Assembly (NCBI GenBank): GCA_037128705.1
Contig: JBAXVX010000010.1
Span: 50,566-114,565 of the forward strand
Origin: CAIVAT01 sp037128705
Lineage (GTDB): Bacteria; Bacteroidota; Bacteroidia; Bacteroidales; FEN-979
Length of the DNA: 64,000 nt
Direction of reading: 5' to 3'
The notes below the pieces were generated by a model. It had not been told where the DNA came from. It was given only the letters and a program-made list of their open reading frames with translations, and made no database searches. Of this stretch, positions 16,929 to 25,240 are shown one piece after another; position 1 is the first letter of the stretch; every line of letters starts with the position of its first letter. The translations under genes and the position numbers were made by a program.

Positions 16929-18365
16929 TTACAGTTTTATCCGTTTGTCCAACTCTTCAACAAACTGCCGGAATTGTTTATCGGTCTCAACCAGGTTGTT
17001 GACGGTACGGCATGCATGCAGGACCGTAGCGTGATCTTTATTGCCGCAATGAAGGCCAATGCTGGCCAGGGATGACTTTGTGTGTTTTTTAGAAAAATAC
17101 ATCGATAACTGCCTTGCCTGTACGATCTCCCTCTTCCTGGTTTTCGAATGGATCATCTCTACCGGAATATTGAAATAGTCACAAACGACTTTCTGGATAT
17201 AATCGATGGAAATTTCGCGCGAGGTATTTTTGACAAACTTGTCAATCATCTGTTTGGCAAGTTCAAGCGTAATGGTCTTCTTATTTAAGGAAGATTGGGC
17301 CAGCAATGAAATTAACGCTCCTTCAAGCTCCCTGATGTTTGTATTAATATTGTAGGCAAGATATTCAACCACTTCAGGTGGAATCTGAATTCCATCGTTG
17401 TACAGTTTTTTATGAAGTATGGCGATCCTGGTTTCAAGGTCCGGCACTTGCAGATCAGCTGATAATCCCCATTTAAAACGCGAAAGAAGGCGAGGCTCAA
17501 TGCCCTTCATCTCTACAGGTGGTTTATCGGAGGTCAGGATGATCTGGTTACTCTTTTGATGCAGGTGATTGAAAATATGAAAAAACAGGTCCTGGGTTTT
17601 CTCCTTTCCCGAAAGATTATGAATGTCATCCAGGATCAGGACATCAATCATCTGGTAAAAATGAATGAAATCATTTTGATTGTTATTCCTGACGGAATCG
17701 ATATACTGGCTGGTGAACTGATCTGTTGTAACATAAAGGACGGTTTTATCAGGGAAATTATTTTTAACCTGAAGACCGATCGCATGGGAAAGATGGGTTT
17801 TTCCCAAACCCGTGTGGCTGTATATGAGCAAAGGGTTGAACGCAGTTTTTCCTGGATTGCTTGCAACGGCAAAACCAGCAGAACGTGCGAGCCTGTTGCA
17901 GTCGCCTTCGATAAAATTATCGAAGGAATAACTCTCAATTAATTGAGAATTGACCTTGATCTTTTTCAGCCCGGGAATGATAAAAGGATTTGGAATTTCC
18001 TTTGATGTACCTTTATTTAAATCGATGGGCATAGAAACAGGCGGGTTTAATGTTGCTTTTTTCTCCCCTGTGGGAACTTTGATTGTGTAAGGTCCGGGAT
18101 CCGTATCTGTGTTGTCGACAATGATGCTGTATTCCAGTCTTCCGTCGGTTCCTAATTCCTTTTTTATGGTTTTCTTAAGCAAACCAATATAATGCTCTTC
18201 AAGCCATTCATAAAAGAACTGGCTCGGAACCTGAATGGTTAAAACCTGATCTTTCAATCGGACCGCATTAATAGGGAGAAACCAGGTTTTAAAACTTTGG
18301 TAGTTGATGTTATCTTTTATGACTTTAAGGCAATTTTCCCAAACTTCAATTGCATTTTTTTCCAT
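16929..18365 (-). CDS. dnaA: Chromosomal replication initiator DnaA
   Basis: A 478-residue DnaA. Domain I covers residues 1 to about 85 (VWENCLKVIKDNINYQSFKTW), a variable linker runs to about 140, then the AAA+ domain (SYSFDNFIEGDCNRLA, Walker A, Walker B VLILDDIHNLSGKEKTQ) and the DNA-binding domain IV (HSKTRKREIVQARQLSMYF, CGNKDHATVLHACRTV). The P-loop reads SHTGLGKT (residues 183-190), so the first Gly of the usual GGxGLGKT is Ser; the GK-T core is intact. ATG start at 18365. It is followed on the same strand by phosphatase, PLP enzyme and methyltransferase genes. The 324-bp gap upstream is AT-rich but has no clear DnaA boxes. Confidence 0.97.
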   Translation of the reverse strand: MEKNAIEVWENCLKVIKDNINYQSFKTWFLPINAVRLKDQVLTIQVPSQFFYEWLEEHYIGLLKKTIKKELGTDGRLEYSIIVDNTDTDPGPYTIKVPTGEKKATLNPPVSMPIDLNKGTSKEIPNPFIIPGLKKIKVNSQLIESYSFDNFIEGDCNRLARSAGFAVASNPGKTAFNPLLIYSHTGLGKTHLSHAIGLQVKNNFPDKTVLYVTTDQFTSQYIDSVRNNNQNDFIHFYQMIDVLILDDIHNLSGKEKTQDLFFHIFNHLHQKSNQIILTSDKPPVEMKGIEPRLLSRFKWGLSADLQVPDLETRIAILHKKLYNDGIQIPPEVVEYLAYNINTNIRELEGALISLLAQSSLNKKTITLELAKQMIDKFVKNTSREISIDYIQKVVCDYFNIPVEMIHSKTRKREIVQARQLSMYFSKKHTKSSLASIGLHCGNKDHATVLHACRTVNNLVETDKQFRQFVEELDKRIKL

Positions 18366-18689
18366 TAATACGATTACCTTGGAAGAGTAAAAACTAATTT
18401 ATTTTATATTATTTTGGATGTCAGGCTTTTAAAATCAGTACAAGATAAAATACCCGCATCTCAAATTAGGCACTATTTAATTAACAAATTTTGAAAAAAA
18501 AAGTTTAAAAAAAAAATATATTATCCTTGTTTTATTAAAAAAAAGTTTCTAAAAAATGTAGTGTCATTCATTGTTAAATCTAATTAAAATGAGGTATTAA
18601 ACATGGCGTCAATAAATTGAGATTGACAAAGTGACCAGCCAATTATATTATTTAGAAAGACAATAAATTACATGGTACTTATGTTTCAA
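18366..18689. other. AT-rich intergenic region upstream of dnaA
   Basis: A 324-bp gap between yigZ and dnaA (both minus strand) with long A runs at 18493-18522 and 18538-18545, and otherwise strongly AT-rich. No ORF, tRNA or terminator hairpin was found. No TTATCCACA-type DnaA box was seen, so an origin is possible by position and composition only. The dnaA promoter should lie here, but no exact TAnnTTTG box was found close to the gene. Confidence 0.5.
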
Positions 18690-19310
18690 TTAGTTAGAAA
18701 AATTAACTATCTCCATATTTACATACCTTATTCTTTTTATACGGCTTTCAAGACCCATTAAGTGACTTTTCCTTATTAAAAAAGTGAGGGTGCACCCCAG
18801 CTCGGTCGTTTGCCTGATGATTTTCACCCCTTCCTCCTTCAATATTTTCATGATTTCATTCATGCTGATATATTCAAAGGAGACCTTGACCTGAGTATAT
18901 AGAATCTTCTCTACAATTTCCGCATTGTCCAGTGCTTCACGGGTTGAAGTTTTATAGGCATGGATTAGTCCGGGTATTCCGAGTTTTGTTCCGCCGAAAT
19001 ATCGTATCACAACGACCAGAACATCGGAGAGTCCAGTCGATAGGATCTGACCGTAAATTGGTTTCCCTGCCGATCCGGCAGGCTCTCCATCATCATTCAT
19101 ACGGTAATGGGGGTTTTGAAGTCCCAGACGGTATGCATAACAATGATGGTTTGCGTCGAAGTATTCTTTTTTAAGGTCGTCCAGTTTTATTTTGATCTCC
19201 TCCTCCGACGAAACAGGCATGGCAATGGCCATGAATTTACTTGCTTTTTCTCTGTAAATTCCCCGGGATTCTTTTGCAATAGACAGAAAGGAGTCACTTG
19301 AAGGTTCCAT
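18690..19310 (-). CDS. yigZ: IMPACT/YigZ family protein
   Basis: A 206-residue protein with the UPF0029 (IMPACT) N-terminal domain: ESRGIYREKASKF, HHCYAYRLG, NDDGEPAGSAGKPIYGQI, and VVVIRYFGGTKLGIPGLIHAY. A smaller C-terminal ferredoxin-like domain (DUF1949-type) follows. The family is linked to regulation of translation, and the bacterial role is not settled. The ATG at 19310 lies only 5 bp downstream of a near-consensus TAACTTCG box on the minus strand, which suggests a very short or absent leader. Its 5' end faces prmC. Confidence 0.9.
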   Translation of the reverse strand: MEPSSDSFLSIAKESRGIYREKASKFMAIAMPVSSEEEIKIKLDDLKKEYFDANHHCYAYRLGLQNPHYRMNDDGEPAGSAGKPIYGQILSTGLSDVLVVVIRYFGGTKLGIPGLIHAYKTSTREALDNAEIVEKILYTQVKVSFEYISMNEIMKILKEEGVKIIRQTTELGCTLTFLIRKSHLMGLESRIKRIRYVNMEIVNFSN

Positions 19311-19315
19311 TGCTG

Positions 19316-19323
19316 CGAAGTTA
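19316..19323 (-). promoter_or_regulatory. Near-consensus -7 box (TAACTTCG) of yigZ
   Basis: On the minus strand TAACTTCG differs from TAnnTTTG by one base. The start codon at 19310 begins six bases past the box end, about where transcription would start, so a leaderless mRNA is predicted if this is the promoter. Confidence 0.4.
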
Positions 19324-19345
19324 CTTTTATTTTTACTTTTATAAA

Positions 19346-20227
19346 ATGGAAATGAAACGGAATTCAGTAAAAAATCTGATAGAGGATTTTAAGGATAAAC
19401 TTGCAATTCATTACCCCGTTCACGAGATCATGAACATCCTGTACCTGTTGTTCGAGGAGATCATGGAATGGCCTAAAACCAGGGTACACCTCTCATATGA
19501 TGCAGAAATTCCTGAAAAGGAATGGCATGCGTTTTACCAATTTCTGAACGGATTGGCTGGTGGCAGGCCTATACAATATTTAATGGGTTGGACCCAATTT
19601 GACGGATGCAGGATTAAGGTGAATTCCAGTGTCTTGATTCCCAGGCCTGAAACGGAGGAGTTGTGCTCAGTGATTAAATCAGACCTCAGTCATCATACCT
19701 CCTCATCTTTTTCAATTCTGGATATTGGAACCGGTTCCGGATGTATTCCGATCTCCCTGAAAAAATTCTTTCTCAATGCAGCCATCACCGGGATTGATGT
19801 ATCCAAAGCTGCCATTGACCTGGCTATTCTGAATGCCAAGGAGAACCATTGCAAAATTGAATTTCGACAATCGGATATTTTCAATGACAAGGATTGTTTT
19901 CAACTGGGATTGTTTGATTTAATCGTGAGTAATCCTCCTTATGTACTTGAAAGGGAAAAACAATCCATGCACAGGAATGTGATTGATTTTGAACCTCATA
20001 ACGCATTGTTTGTCCCCGACACTGACCCCTTGCTGTTTTATCGGGCCATTGCAGGATTCAGTCAAAGCCATCTCGCGCAAAACGGCTCACTTTATCTGGA
20101 GATTAACGAGCAATTTGGTATGGAAACATCCCGGATGGTTCAATCATTTGGTTTTGAAAAAGTGGAAGTATTGAGTGACATCCATGGGAAGAACCGTTTC
20201 GTCAGGGCTTCTTCAGCAATTCACTGA
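19346..20227 (+). CDS. prmC: Peptide chain release factor N5-glutamine methyltransferase
   Basis: A 293-residue PrmC/HemK protein that methylates the GGQ glutamine of release factors. Visible: the N-terminal helical domain, LMGWTQFDG and VLIPRPETEEL (family motif), the SAM loop ILDIGTGSGCIPISL, and the catalytic NPPY motif (VSNPPYVL). The ORF is open from a TTG at 19298, which would overlap yigZ. The ATG at 19346 (MEMKRNS) or 19352 is preferred and removes the overlap. The 3' end runs 26 bp into the convergent DUF3298 gene. Confidence 0.93.
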   Translation: MEMKRNSVKNLIEDFKDKLAIHYPVHEIMNILYLLFEEIMEWPKTRVHLSYDAEIPEKEWHAFYQFLNGLAGGRPIQYLMGWTQFDGCRIKVNSSVLIPRPETEELCSVIKSDLSHHTSSSFSILDIGTGSGCIPISLKKFFLNAAITGIDVSKAAIDLAILNAKENHCKIEFRQSDIFNDKDCFQLGLFDLIVSNPPYVLEREKQSMHRNVIDFEPHNALFVPDTDPLLFYRAIAGFSQSHLAQNGSLYLEINEQFGMETSRMVQSFGFEKVEVLSDIHGKNRFVRASSAIH

Positions 20228-21317
20228 CCTCTTTGGTTGATAGAAAGATATCCGTTGTTCCGAAGGAATAAGGGGCAATTTCATATTGATTATAGAAAAA
20301 ACCTATTCCATTGGCATTCATATAAAAGTTAGTATTTTGTTTGATTTCATTCACGAAATAACCAGATTCGGTAAGTTGACCCGATTCCGGGATATTGACC
20401 ATTTGATGCAGTTTGCTGGTCAGCAGCCTGGACAGTTCGGATTCATATCCTGATATGAAAATGTCTTCAGGTAAAAGCACCTTACCCCTGTTCAGATCGA
20501 TGGTACAATAAAACTGAGTTTGTAGTCCATGTGCCCCTCCGGTATAGGAATAGGAGAGGGTGTAAAAAGTGACTTTCCCGTTTTCATTGCTGATTAAATG
20601 GGTAAACCTGAGCAATTCCCACCCAAAACTCGCTCCCGGCATCTCTTTATAAAGAGTTTCATTGTCGTGGATGTAATTGTTAAAGAAGTCCTGCCTAACC
20701 TTCGATAGTAGTTTTATCGGATTATTCTCAATATTCAGGGAATCGGTGAACTGGTTGAAAAAATGTTTTTGAATCGTATCACTCCATGATGAACTGCTAT
20801 CTTTAACCGGCGACAGCAACCCCATTTTTATGGTTGCCACGGGAGATTTTTGATCTTTTAAAAGCTTGCAGTGATCCATCATTACATATGGTACAAAACC
20901 TGGACAACCCTTCTTGTTGGTTTTTGACAGTTCAAATGGAAGTTTTTGACTGCCGCCCTCTTTAAGCGACCAGGTACCCGAAACGTGCCCGGGATCAGTA
21001 AACCGACCTTTAAATATGGATCCCTGGTCTCCCGGCCAATCTTTAATCCAGAATTTCCCGTTTGTGTTTATCTTTCCGAAACACTGTCGCGATTGGCCAT
21101 TGTGTCCAAATTTGGTGATATTCCCTTTACTATCTGTAAAACAGGTATAATCTCCATAAAGGCTGTCCCCAACCTTGACCAGGTATAGGGTCAGCGCCAA
21201 TTCTTTACTTATTGATCCGCTTAGTTGAATATAGGCATTGACTGGAAGGATCGGTTGGGCCGACAACGATATGAAAAACGATGTAAAAACAAAGATCAAT
21301 ACTGTTGAATATCTCAT
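20202..21317 (-). CDS. Secreted DUF3298-domain protein
   Basis: A 371-residue exported protein. The start is placed at the ATG at 21317 because it gives a signal peptide (MRYSTVLIFVFTSFFISLSAQ); the open frame continues upstream only as a shadow inside the YggS gene. The first half is beta-rich and of unknown family (SISKELALTLYLVKVGDSLYGDY). The second half carries the DUF4163/DUF3298 pair known from RsiV-like proteins (YSYTGGAHGLQTQFYCTIDL, DLNRGKVLLPEDIF). In RsiV this region binds lysozyme, but no sigma factor or membrane anchor is present here, so that role is not implied. Likely periplasmic or outer-membrane associated. Convergent with prmC, with 26-bp overlap. Confidence 0.8.
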   Translation of the reverse strand: MRYSTVLIFVFTSFFISLSAQPILPVNAYIQLSGSISKELALTLYLVKVGDSLYGDYTCFTDSKGNITKFGHNGQSRQCFGKINTNGKFWIKDWPGDQGSIFKGRFTDPGHVSGTWSLKEGGSQKLPFELSKTNKKGCPGFVPYVMMDHCKLLKDQKSPVATIKMGLLSPVKDSSSSWSDTIQKHFFNQFTDSLNIENNPIKLLSKVRQDFFNNYIHDNETLYKEMPGASFGWELLRFTHLISNENGKVTFYTLSYSYTGGAHGLQTQFYCTIDLNRGKVLLPEDIFISGYESELSRLLTSKLHQMVNIPESGQLTESGYFVNEIKQNTNFYMNANGIGFFYNQYEIAPYSFGTTDIFLSTKEVSELLKKP

Positions 21318-21327
21318 GGTTAATAAG

Positions 21328-21993
21328 TTAGGTACGGTCACCAAAAATGATTGTTCCCAAACGGACCAGGGTGCTGCCCTCTTCAATGGCAATCCGGTAA
21401 TCGCCCGACATTCCCATCGAGAGGTGTTTGAAATAACCCTCCCCCCTGAAGTAGGTCGACTGAAGATCAAGAAAATAATCATGCAGTGATTTAAATTCCC
21501 GCCTTACCAATCCGGCATCATCTGAAAAACTGCTCATACCCATAACCCCGGTAATCCTGATGTTTTTCATCTTCCTGTATCGTTCTGAATCCAGAAGAGC
21601 TTTCGCTTCCCCAAGATTTAACCCGAATTTTGTCTCTTCCGTTGCGATATAAAACTGAAGGAGGCAGTCGATAATGCGGTCATGCTTCAACGCTTCCTTG
21701 TTTATCTCTTCAAGCAGTTTTTCACTGTCAATGCCATGGATGAGATGAATAAACGGGGCAATGTATTTTACTTTATTGGTTTGCAAATGTCCGATGAAAT
21801 GCCATTCGATATCGGATGGAAGCTGTGACTGCTTCTGAACCAGTTCCTGGACTTTATTTTCACCGAAGATGCGGAGACCGGCCAGATAGGCTTGCATAAT
21901 GTCAGAAACCGGCTTTGTTTTTGACACAGCGACAATGGATACATGTCCGGGAATCTCGATTTTCAGAAAACGGATCGAATCAGGAATATTCAA
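21328..21993 (-). CDS. yggS: YggS/PLPBP family PLP-binding homeostasis protein
   Basis: A fold-type III PLP carrier that keeps free pyridoxal phosphate in balance and affects amino-acid pools. Motifs: VAVSKTKPV with the PLP lysine, GENKVQELVQK, WHFIGHLQTNKVKYI, FGLNLGEA, GVMGMSSF, and LSMGMSGDYRIAIEEGSTLVRLG. No ATG is in frame near the start. The frame opens with TTG at 22026, but a TATTTTTG promoter box covers 22016-22023, so the real start must be further on. TTG at 21993 gives MNIPDSIRFLKIEIP, the usual N-terminus with the lysine at residue 25. It ends 10 bp before the downstream DUF3298 start. Confidence 0.88.
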   Translation of the reverse strand: MNIPDSIRFLKIEIPGHVSIVAVSKTKPVSDIMQAYLAGLRIFGENKVQELVQKQSQLPSDIEWHFIGHLQTNKVKYIAPFIHLIHGIDSEKLLEEINKEALKHDRIIDCLLQFYIATEETKFGLNLGEAKALLDSERYRKMKNIRITGVMGMSSFSDDAGLVRREFKSLHDYFLDLQSTYFRGEGYFKHLSMGMSGDYRIAIEEGSTLVRLGTIIFGDRT

Positions 21994-22015
21994 ATTAGGG
22001 ATACTTAGGGTATCA

Positions 22016-22023
22016 CAAAAATA
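22016..22023 (-). promoter_or_regulatory. Bacteroidota -7 box (TATTTTTG) for yggS
   Basis: Minus-strand TATTTTTG matches TAnnTTTG and lies 22 bp before the TTG start at 21993. It is only 4 bp from the -33 element of the divergent gene, so the two promoters overlap. Confidence 0.5.
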
Positions 22024-22027
22024 CAAA

Positions 22028-22058
22028 TTTGACCGTATGCCTCTTCGTCTTACCTTTG
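22028..22058 (+). promoter_or_regulatory. Full Bacteroidota promoter, TTTG-N19-TACCTTTG
   Basis: TTTG at 22028-22031, exactly 19 bp spacer, TACCTTTG at 22051-22058: a perfect match to the Bacteroidota -33/-7 consensus. It drives the LTA-synthase-like gene whose ATG is at 22074, 15 bp further on. Confidence 0.85.
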
Positions 22059-22073
22059 TATTTTATTTTGATC

Positions 22074-23930
22074 ATGAAAAAAATCCTGAAGGCCCTCCTT
22101 AACCAGCTGATATTCTGGCTGCTGTTTTTTAATATTACCCGGTTGATATTTATTCTTTATTATCTGAAGATCATCCTGGTAGAAAAGATCTCTTTTATAG
22201 ACACCCTGGGTGTTTTCTGGCATTCACTTAAACTGGACCTGGCTACCACCTGCTATATTTTAGTTTTTCCGCTTATACTGCTGGTAATTCAGTCAGTATG
22301 GAGTCCGAAATGGATGAACCTGATCAATAAGGTTTATACCGGATTTGTCATCGGGGTTTATTCATTGTCAGCAGCCGGGGAAATGGGGATATATGCAGAA
22401 TGGAAGACTAAACTGACCTATAAGGTTATTAAATACCTGAGCCATCCAAGTGAGATATTCAATTCTGCGGAGACAGGAACCTTTTATTTTTTAGTATTCC
22501 TCTTTCTTTTTATGTTCGTGGGTGGTGTTTATGCTTATAACCGCTATTTCCATGTCCATGTTGAACATGAACGGCGTAACCTGTGGTTTACCCTGGGTTT
22601 CTTCCTTCTTACGCCAGGGTTCCTGGTGATCGGTTTGCGGGGCGGGCTTCAGCAGATCCCAATCAACCAGAGTGAATCATACTACTCTGATCACAATATC
22701 CTGAATATCGCCGCTGTCAATAATGCCTTTAATCTCTATATAAGTATTTTTGAAAATTTGCAGAACTTCGATCACGATCCATATGTTTTTATGGATCAGG
22801 CAACAGCCGATCGGATTATGAAAAAAATTTACGAGACGCAGGGAGATTCGACTCAGCGAATGTTTAAGACTTCCCGGCCAAATATCGTTTTACTCATCCT
22901 CGAGAGTTGGTCAGCAGACCTTATTGCAGACCTAGGGGGCGAGCCTGGAATTACACCTGAATTCGATAAACTGGAAAAGAATGGGATACTTTTCGACCAG
23001 GTATATGCTGCCGGTTCAAGATCTGAACAAGGGATGGCCTCTGTTTTCGGCGGTTTTCCTGGACATCCGGTCAGCTCAATTACGGTACAACCCGATAAAT
23101 TTGTCAAACTTCCCAGTCTGGTTAAGGATCTGAAAAAGGAGGGGTACAGTTCGGCGTTTTATTTCGGCGGTCAGCTGATCTATGGAAACATTAAAGGTTA
23201 TATTATTTTCAACGGATTTGACAAGATCATGGAAGGGTACGATTTCCCGGAAAGCCTCCCAAGGGGTAAACTGGGAATCCATGATGAATTCACCCTCGAT
23301 TATATGGTGAATGAAGCAGGCAAATTGAAGCAACCATTTTTTTCAGCCCTCTTTACGGTAAGTACCCATTCTCCCTGGGATCAGCCTTTTGAAAAACCTT
23401 TGAAATGGGGCGACAATGAACGCGAGTATATCAATGCAGCCTTTTACACTGACCATTGTCTTGGTGAATTTTTTGCCAAAGCAAAAACAAAACCCTGGTA
23501 TGCCAACACCCTGTTCATCATCGTGGCTGATCACAGCCATAATTCATATAGAAACTGGCATCCTCAATCAAAGGAGTATCATAAGATCCCTTTGTTATTT
23601 TATGGAGAACCTGTCAGGGATGAGTTTAAAGGAACTATATGGCACAAACTGGGTAATCAGCATGATTTGCCCGCAACCTTGCTTCGCCAGCTTGGTTTAT
23701 CCGCAAAGGAATTCAGGTTCAGTAAAGATCTGTTTAATCCTTCCACACAGGATTTTGCCTATTATTCAACAGAGGATGGTGTGGGTTGGATAAGGCCCAA
23801 TGCCTATTTCACCTATGATAAAGCACCCGATTTTTACTATTGGTGGACAGATCCGAAACTCCCTGATTCAGTAAAGCAGGAGGGAAAGGCCTATTTGCAG
23901 ACCGTGTTTGGAGAATATATGAACCACTGA
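22074..23930 (+). CDS. LTA-synthase-like membrane sulfatase/phosphatase-superfamily transferase
   Basis: A 618-residue membrane enzyme. Five N-terminal membrane spans (about residues 10-205) precede an extracytoplasmic alkaline-phosphatase-superfamily domain. It begins NIVLLILESWSAD (metal Glu/Asp), has GSRSEQGMASVFGGFPGH around the nucleophile position, TVSTHSPW, and VADHSHNS (metal His). In LtaS and MdoB the nucleophile is Thr after Arg/Lys (GxRT); here it is Ser317. The family transfers phosphoglycerol or phosphoethanolamine to glycans or lipids; the substrate here is unknown. The start is set at 22074 by the upstream promoter, although the frame is open from 22029. Confidence 0.87.
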   Translation: MKKILKALLNQLIFWLLFFNITRLIFILYYLKIILVEKISFIDTLGVFWHSLKLDLATTCYILVFPLILLVIQSVWSPKWMNLINKVYTGFVIGVYSLSAAGEMGIYAEWKTKLTYKVIKYLSHPSEIFNSAETGTFYFLVFLFLFMFVGGVYAYNRYFHVHVEHERRNLWFTLGFFLLTPGFLVIGLRGGLQQIPINQSESYYSDHNILNIAAVNNAFNLYISIFENLQNFDHDPYVFMDQATADRIMKKIYETQGDSTQRMFKTSRPNIVLLILESWSADLIADLGGEPGITPEFDKLEKNGILFDQVYAAGSRSEQGMASVFGGFPGHPVSSITVQPDKFVKLPSLVKDLKKEGYSSAFYFGGQLIYGNIKGYIIFNGFDKIMEGYDFPESLPRGKLGIHDEFTLDYMVNEAGKLKQPFFSALFTVSTHSPWDQPFEKPLKWGDNEREYINAAFYTDHCLGEFFAKAKTKPWYANTLFIIVADHSHNSYRNWHPQSKEYHKIPLLFYGEPVRDEFKGTIWHKLGNQHDLPATLLRQLGLSAKEFRFSKDLFNPSTQDFAYYSTEDGVGWIRPNAYFTYDKAPDFYYWWTDPKLPDSVKQEGKAYLQTVFGEYMNH

Positions 23931-23932
23931 TT

Positions 23933-25180
23933 TTAATCCAGGGAATGAACAACCAGGCCGGATCTTAATTTTGGTTCAAACCAGGTTGTCTTAGGAGGCA
24001 TAATATTCCCTGAATCAGCAATGTCTATCAATTGCTGCATCGATACAGGATAGAGGGCAAATGCTGCTTTCATCTCCCCGCTGTCAACACGTCTTTTTAA
24101 TTCTGACAACCCACGGATTCCACCCACAAAATCGATGCGTGTGGAAGTTCTCAAGTCGTGAATCCCCAGGATTTCGTCTAAAACAAGGCGGGATAAAATA
24201 GTCACGTCAAGCACTCCAATGGGGTCGGCATTGTTGTAAGTTCCTTGTTTTGCGGTCAACGAATACCAGATGCCGTTAAGATACAATCCGAAATTATGCA
24301 AAGAAACCGGTTTGTATATCTCTTTCCCTTTTTGTTCAATCGTAAAGACAGATCCAAGTTTTTCAAGAAACGCTTCATCCGACAGACCATTCAGCTCTTT
24401 TACAACCCTGTTATAATCGATGATTGAGAGTTGATTGTCAGGAAAATGGACTGCCAGGAAGTAATTATACTCCTCCTTTCCTGTATGGTTGGGGTTGTTG
24501 AATTTCTTCTCATTTCCGACCAAGGCAGCCGCTGCTGTACGATGATGTCCGTCGGCAACATAGGTGAAGGGAACATCAGCAAATAATTTTACGATTTTAC
24601 TACAGATCGACAGATCGTTAATCACCCAAAAATGATGACCAACACCATCATTGGCGGTAAAATCATATACTGGGTTATTGGTTTGGACAAACTGTTGAAC
24701 GATCACATCAATGGCTGGCACTGCAGGATAGGTGAAAAATACCGGTTCCATGTTTGCATTTGTAACACGAACATGTTTCATCCGGTCCTCTTCTTTATCT
24801 TTTCGCGTCAATTCATGTTTTTTGATGATCCCGTTCATATAGTCCTCAACTCCGGCACAGCCAACGATTCCATATTGGGTTTTGCCGTTCATTGTTTGTG
24901 CATAAATGTAAAGTAACTCCTGCTCTTCAGGCTTCAGCCAGCCTTTATTTTTAAAGGAATGGAAGTTTTCTTTTGCCTTGTCGTATACAGGTTCTGAATG
25001 AATGTCAATGGACTCCGGGAGGTCAATCTCGGGTTTGATGATGTGCAGAAGCGAATAGGGATTCCCTTTTGCTTCTTCTCTGGCTTCCTCTGAGTTAAGT
25101 ACATCATAAGGCCTCGATGCCAGGTCTTTCGCAATCTCAATGGGAGGCCTGAGTCCTTTAAAGGGTTTTAGTATGGCCAT
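23933..25180 (-). CDS. DUF1015 family protein, serine-cluster associated
   Basis: A 415-residue cytoplasmic DUF1015 protein. Motifs: MAILKPFKGLRPP at the N-terminus, YDVLNSEEAREEA, HELTRKDKEEDRMKH, FTYVADGHHRTAAAALVG, and a C-terminal GIHDLRTSTRIDFVGG. The DGHHR motif resembles DGH(T/H)R in the ParB-like free serine kinases SerK and SbnI. It is downstream of serC and serA on the same strand, an association often seen in Bacteroidota. A role in serine or phosphoserine metabolism is therefore likely, but the reaction is inference. ATG at 25180. It ends 2 bp from the convergent LTA-synthase-like gene. Confidence 0.82.
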   Translation of the reverse strand: MAILKPFKGLRPPIEIAKDLASRPYDVLNSEEAREEAKGNPYSLLHIIKPEIDLPESIDIHSEPVYDKAKENFHSFKNKGWLKPEEQELLYIYAQTMNGKTQYGIVGCAGVEDYMNGIIKKHELTRKDKEEDRMKHVRVTNANMEPVFFTYPAVPAIDVIVQQFVQTNNPVYDFTANDGVGHHFWVINDLSICSKIVKLFADVPFTYVADGHHRTAAAALVGNEKKFNNPNHTGKEEYNYFLAVHFPDNQLSIIDYNRVVKELNGLSDEAFLEKLGSVFTIEQKGKEIYKPVSLHNFGLYLNGIWYSLTAKQGTYNNADPIGVLDVTILSRLVLDEILGIHDLRTSTRIDFVGGIRGLSELKRRVDSGEMKAAFALYPVSMQQLIDIADSGNIMPPKTTWFEPKLRSGLVVHSLD

Positions 25181-25240
25181 AGTATTTCAAGTTAATTGAG
25201 TGATTAAATGATAAAAGGTAAAAAACACAAGGGCCCGATG

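Noticed and set aside
21318..21482. 55-codon upstream extension of the DUF3298 gene
   Set aside because: It overlaps the YggS coding region in another frame, and the ATG at 21317 gives a proper signal peptide.
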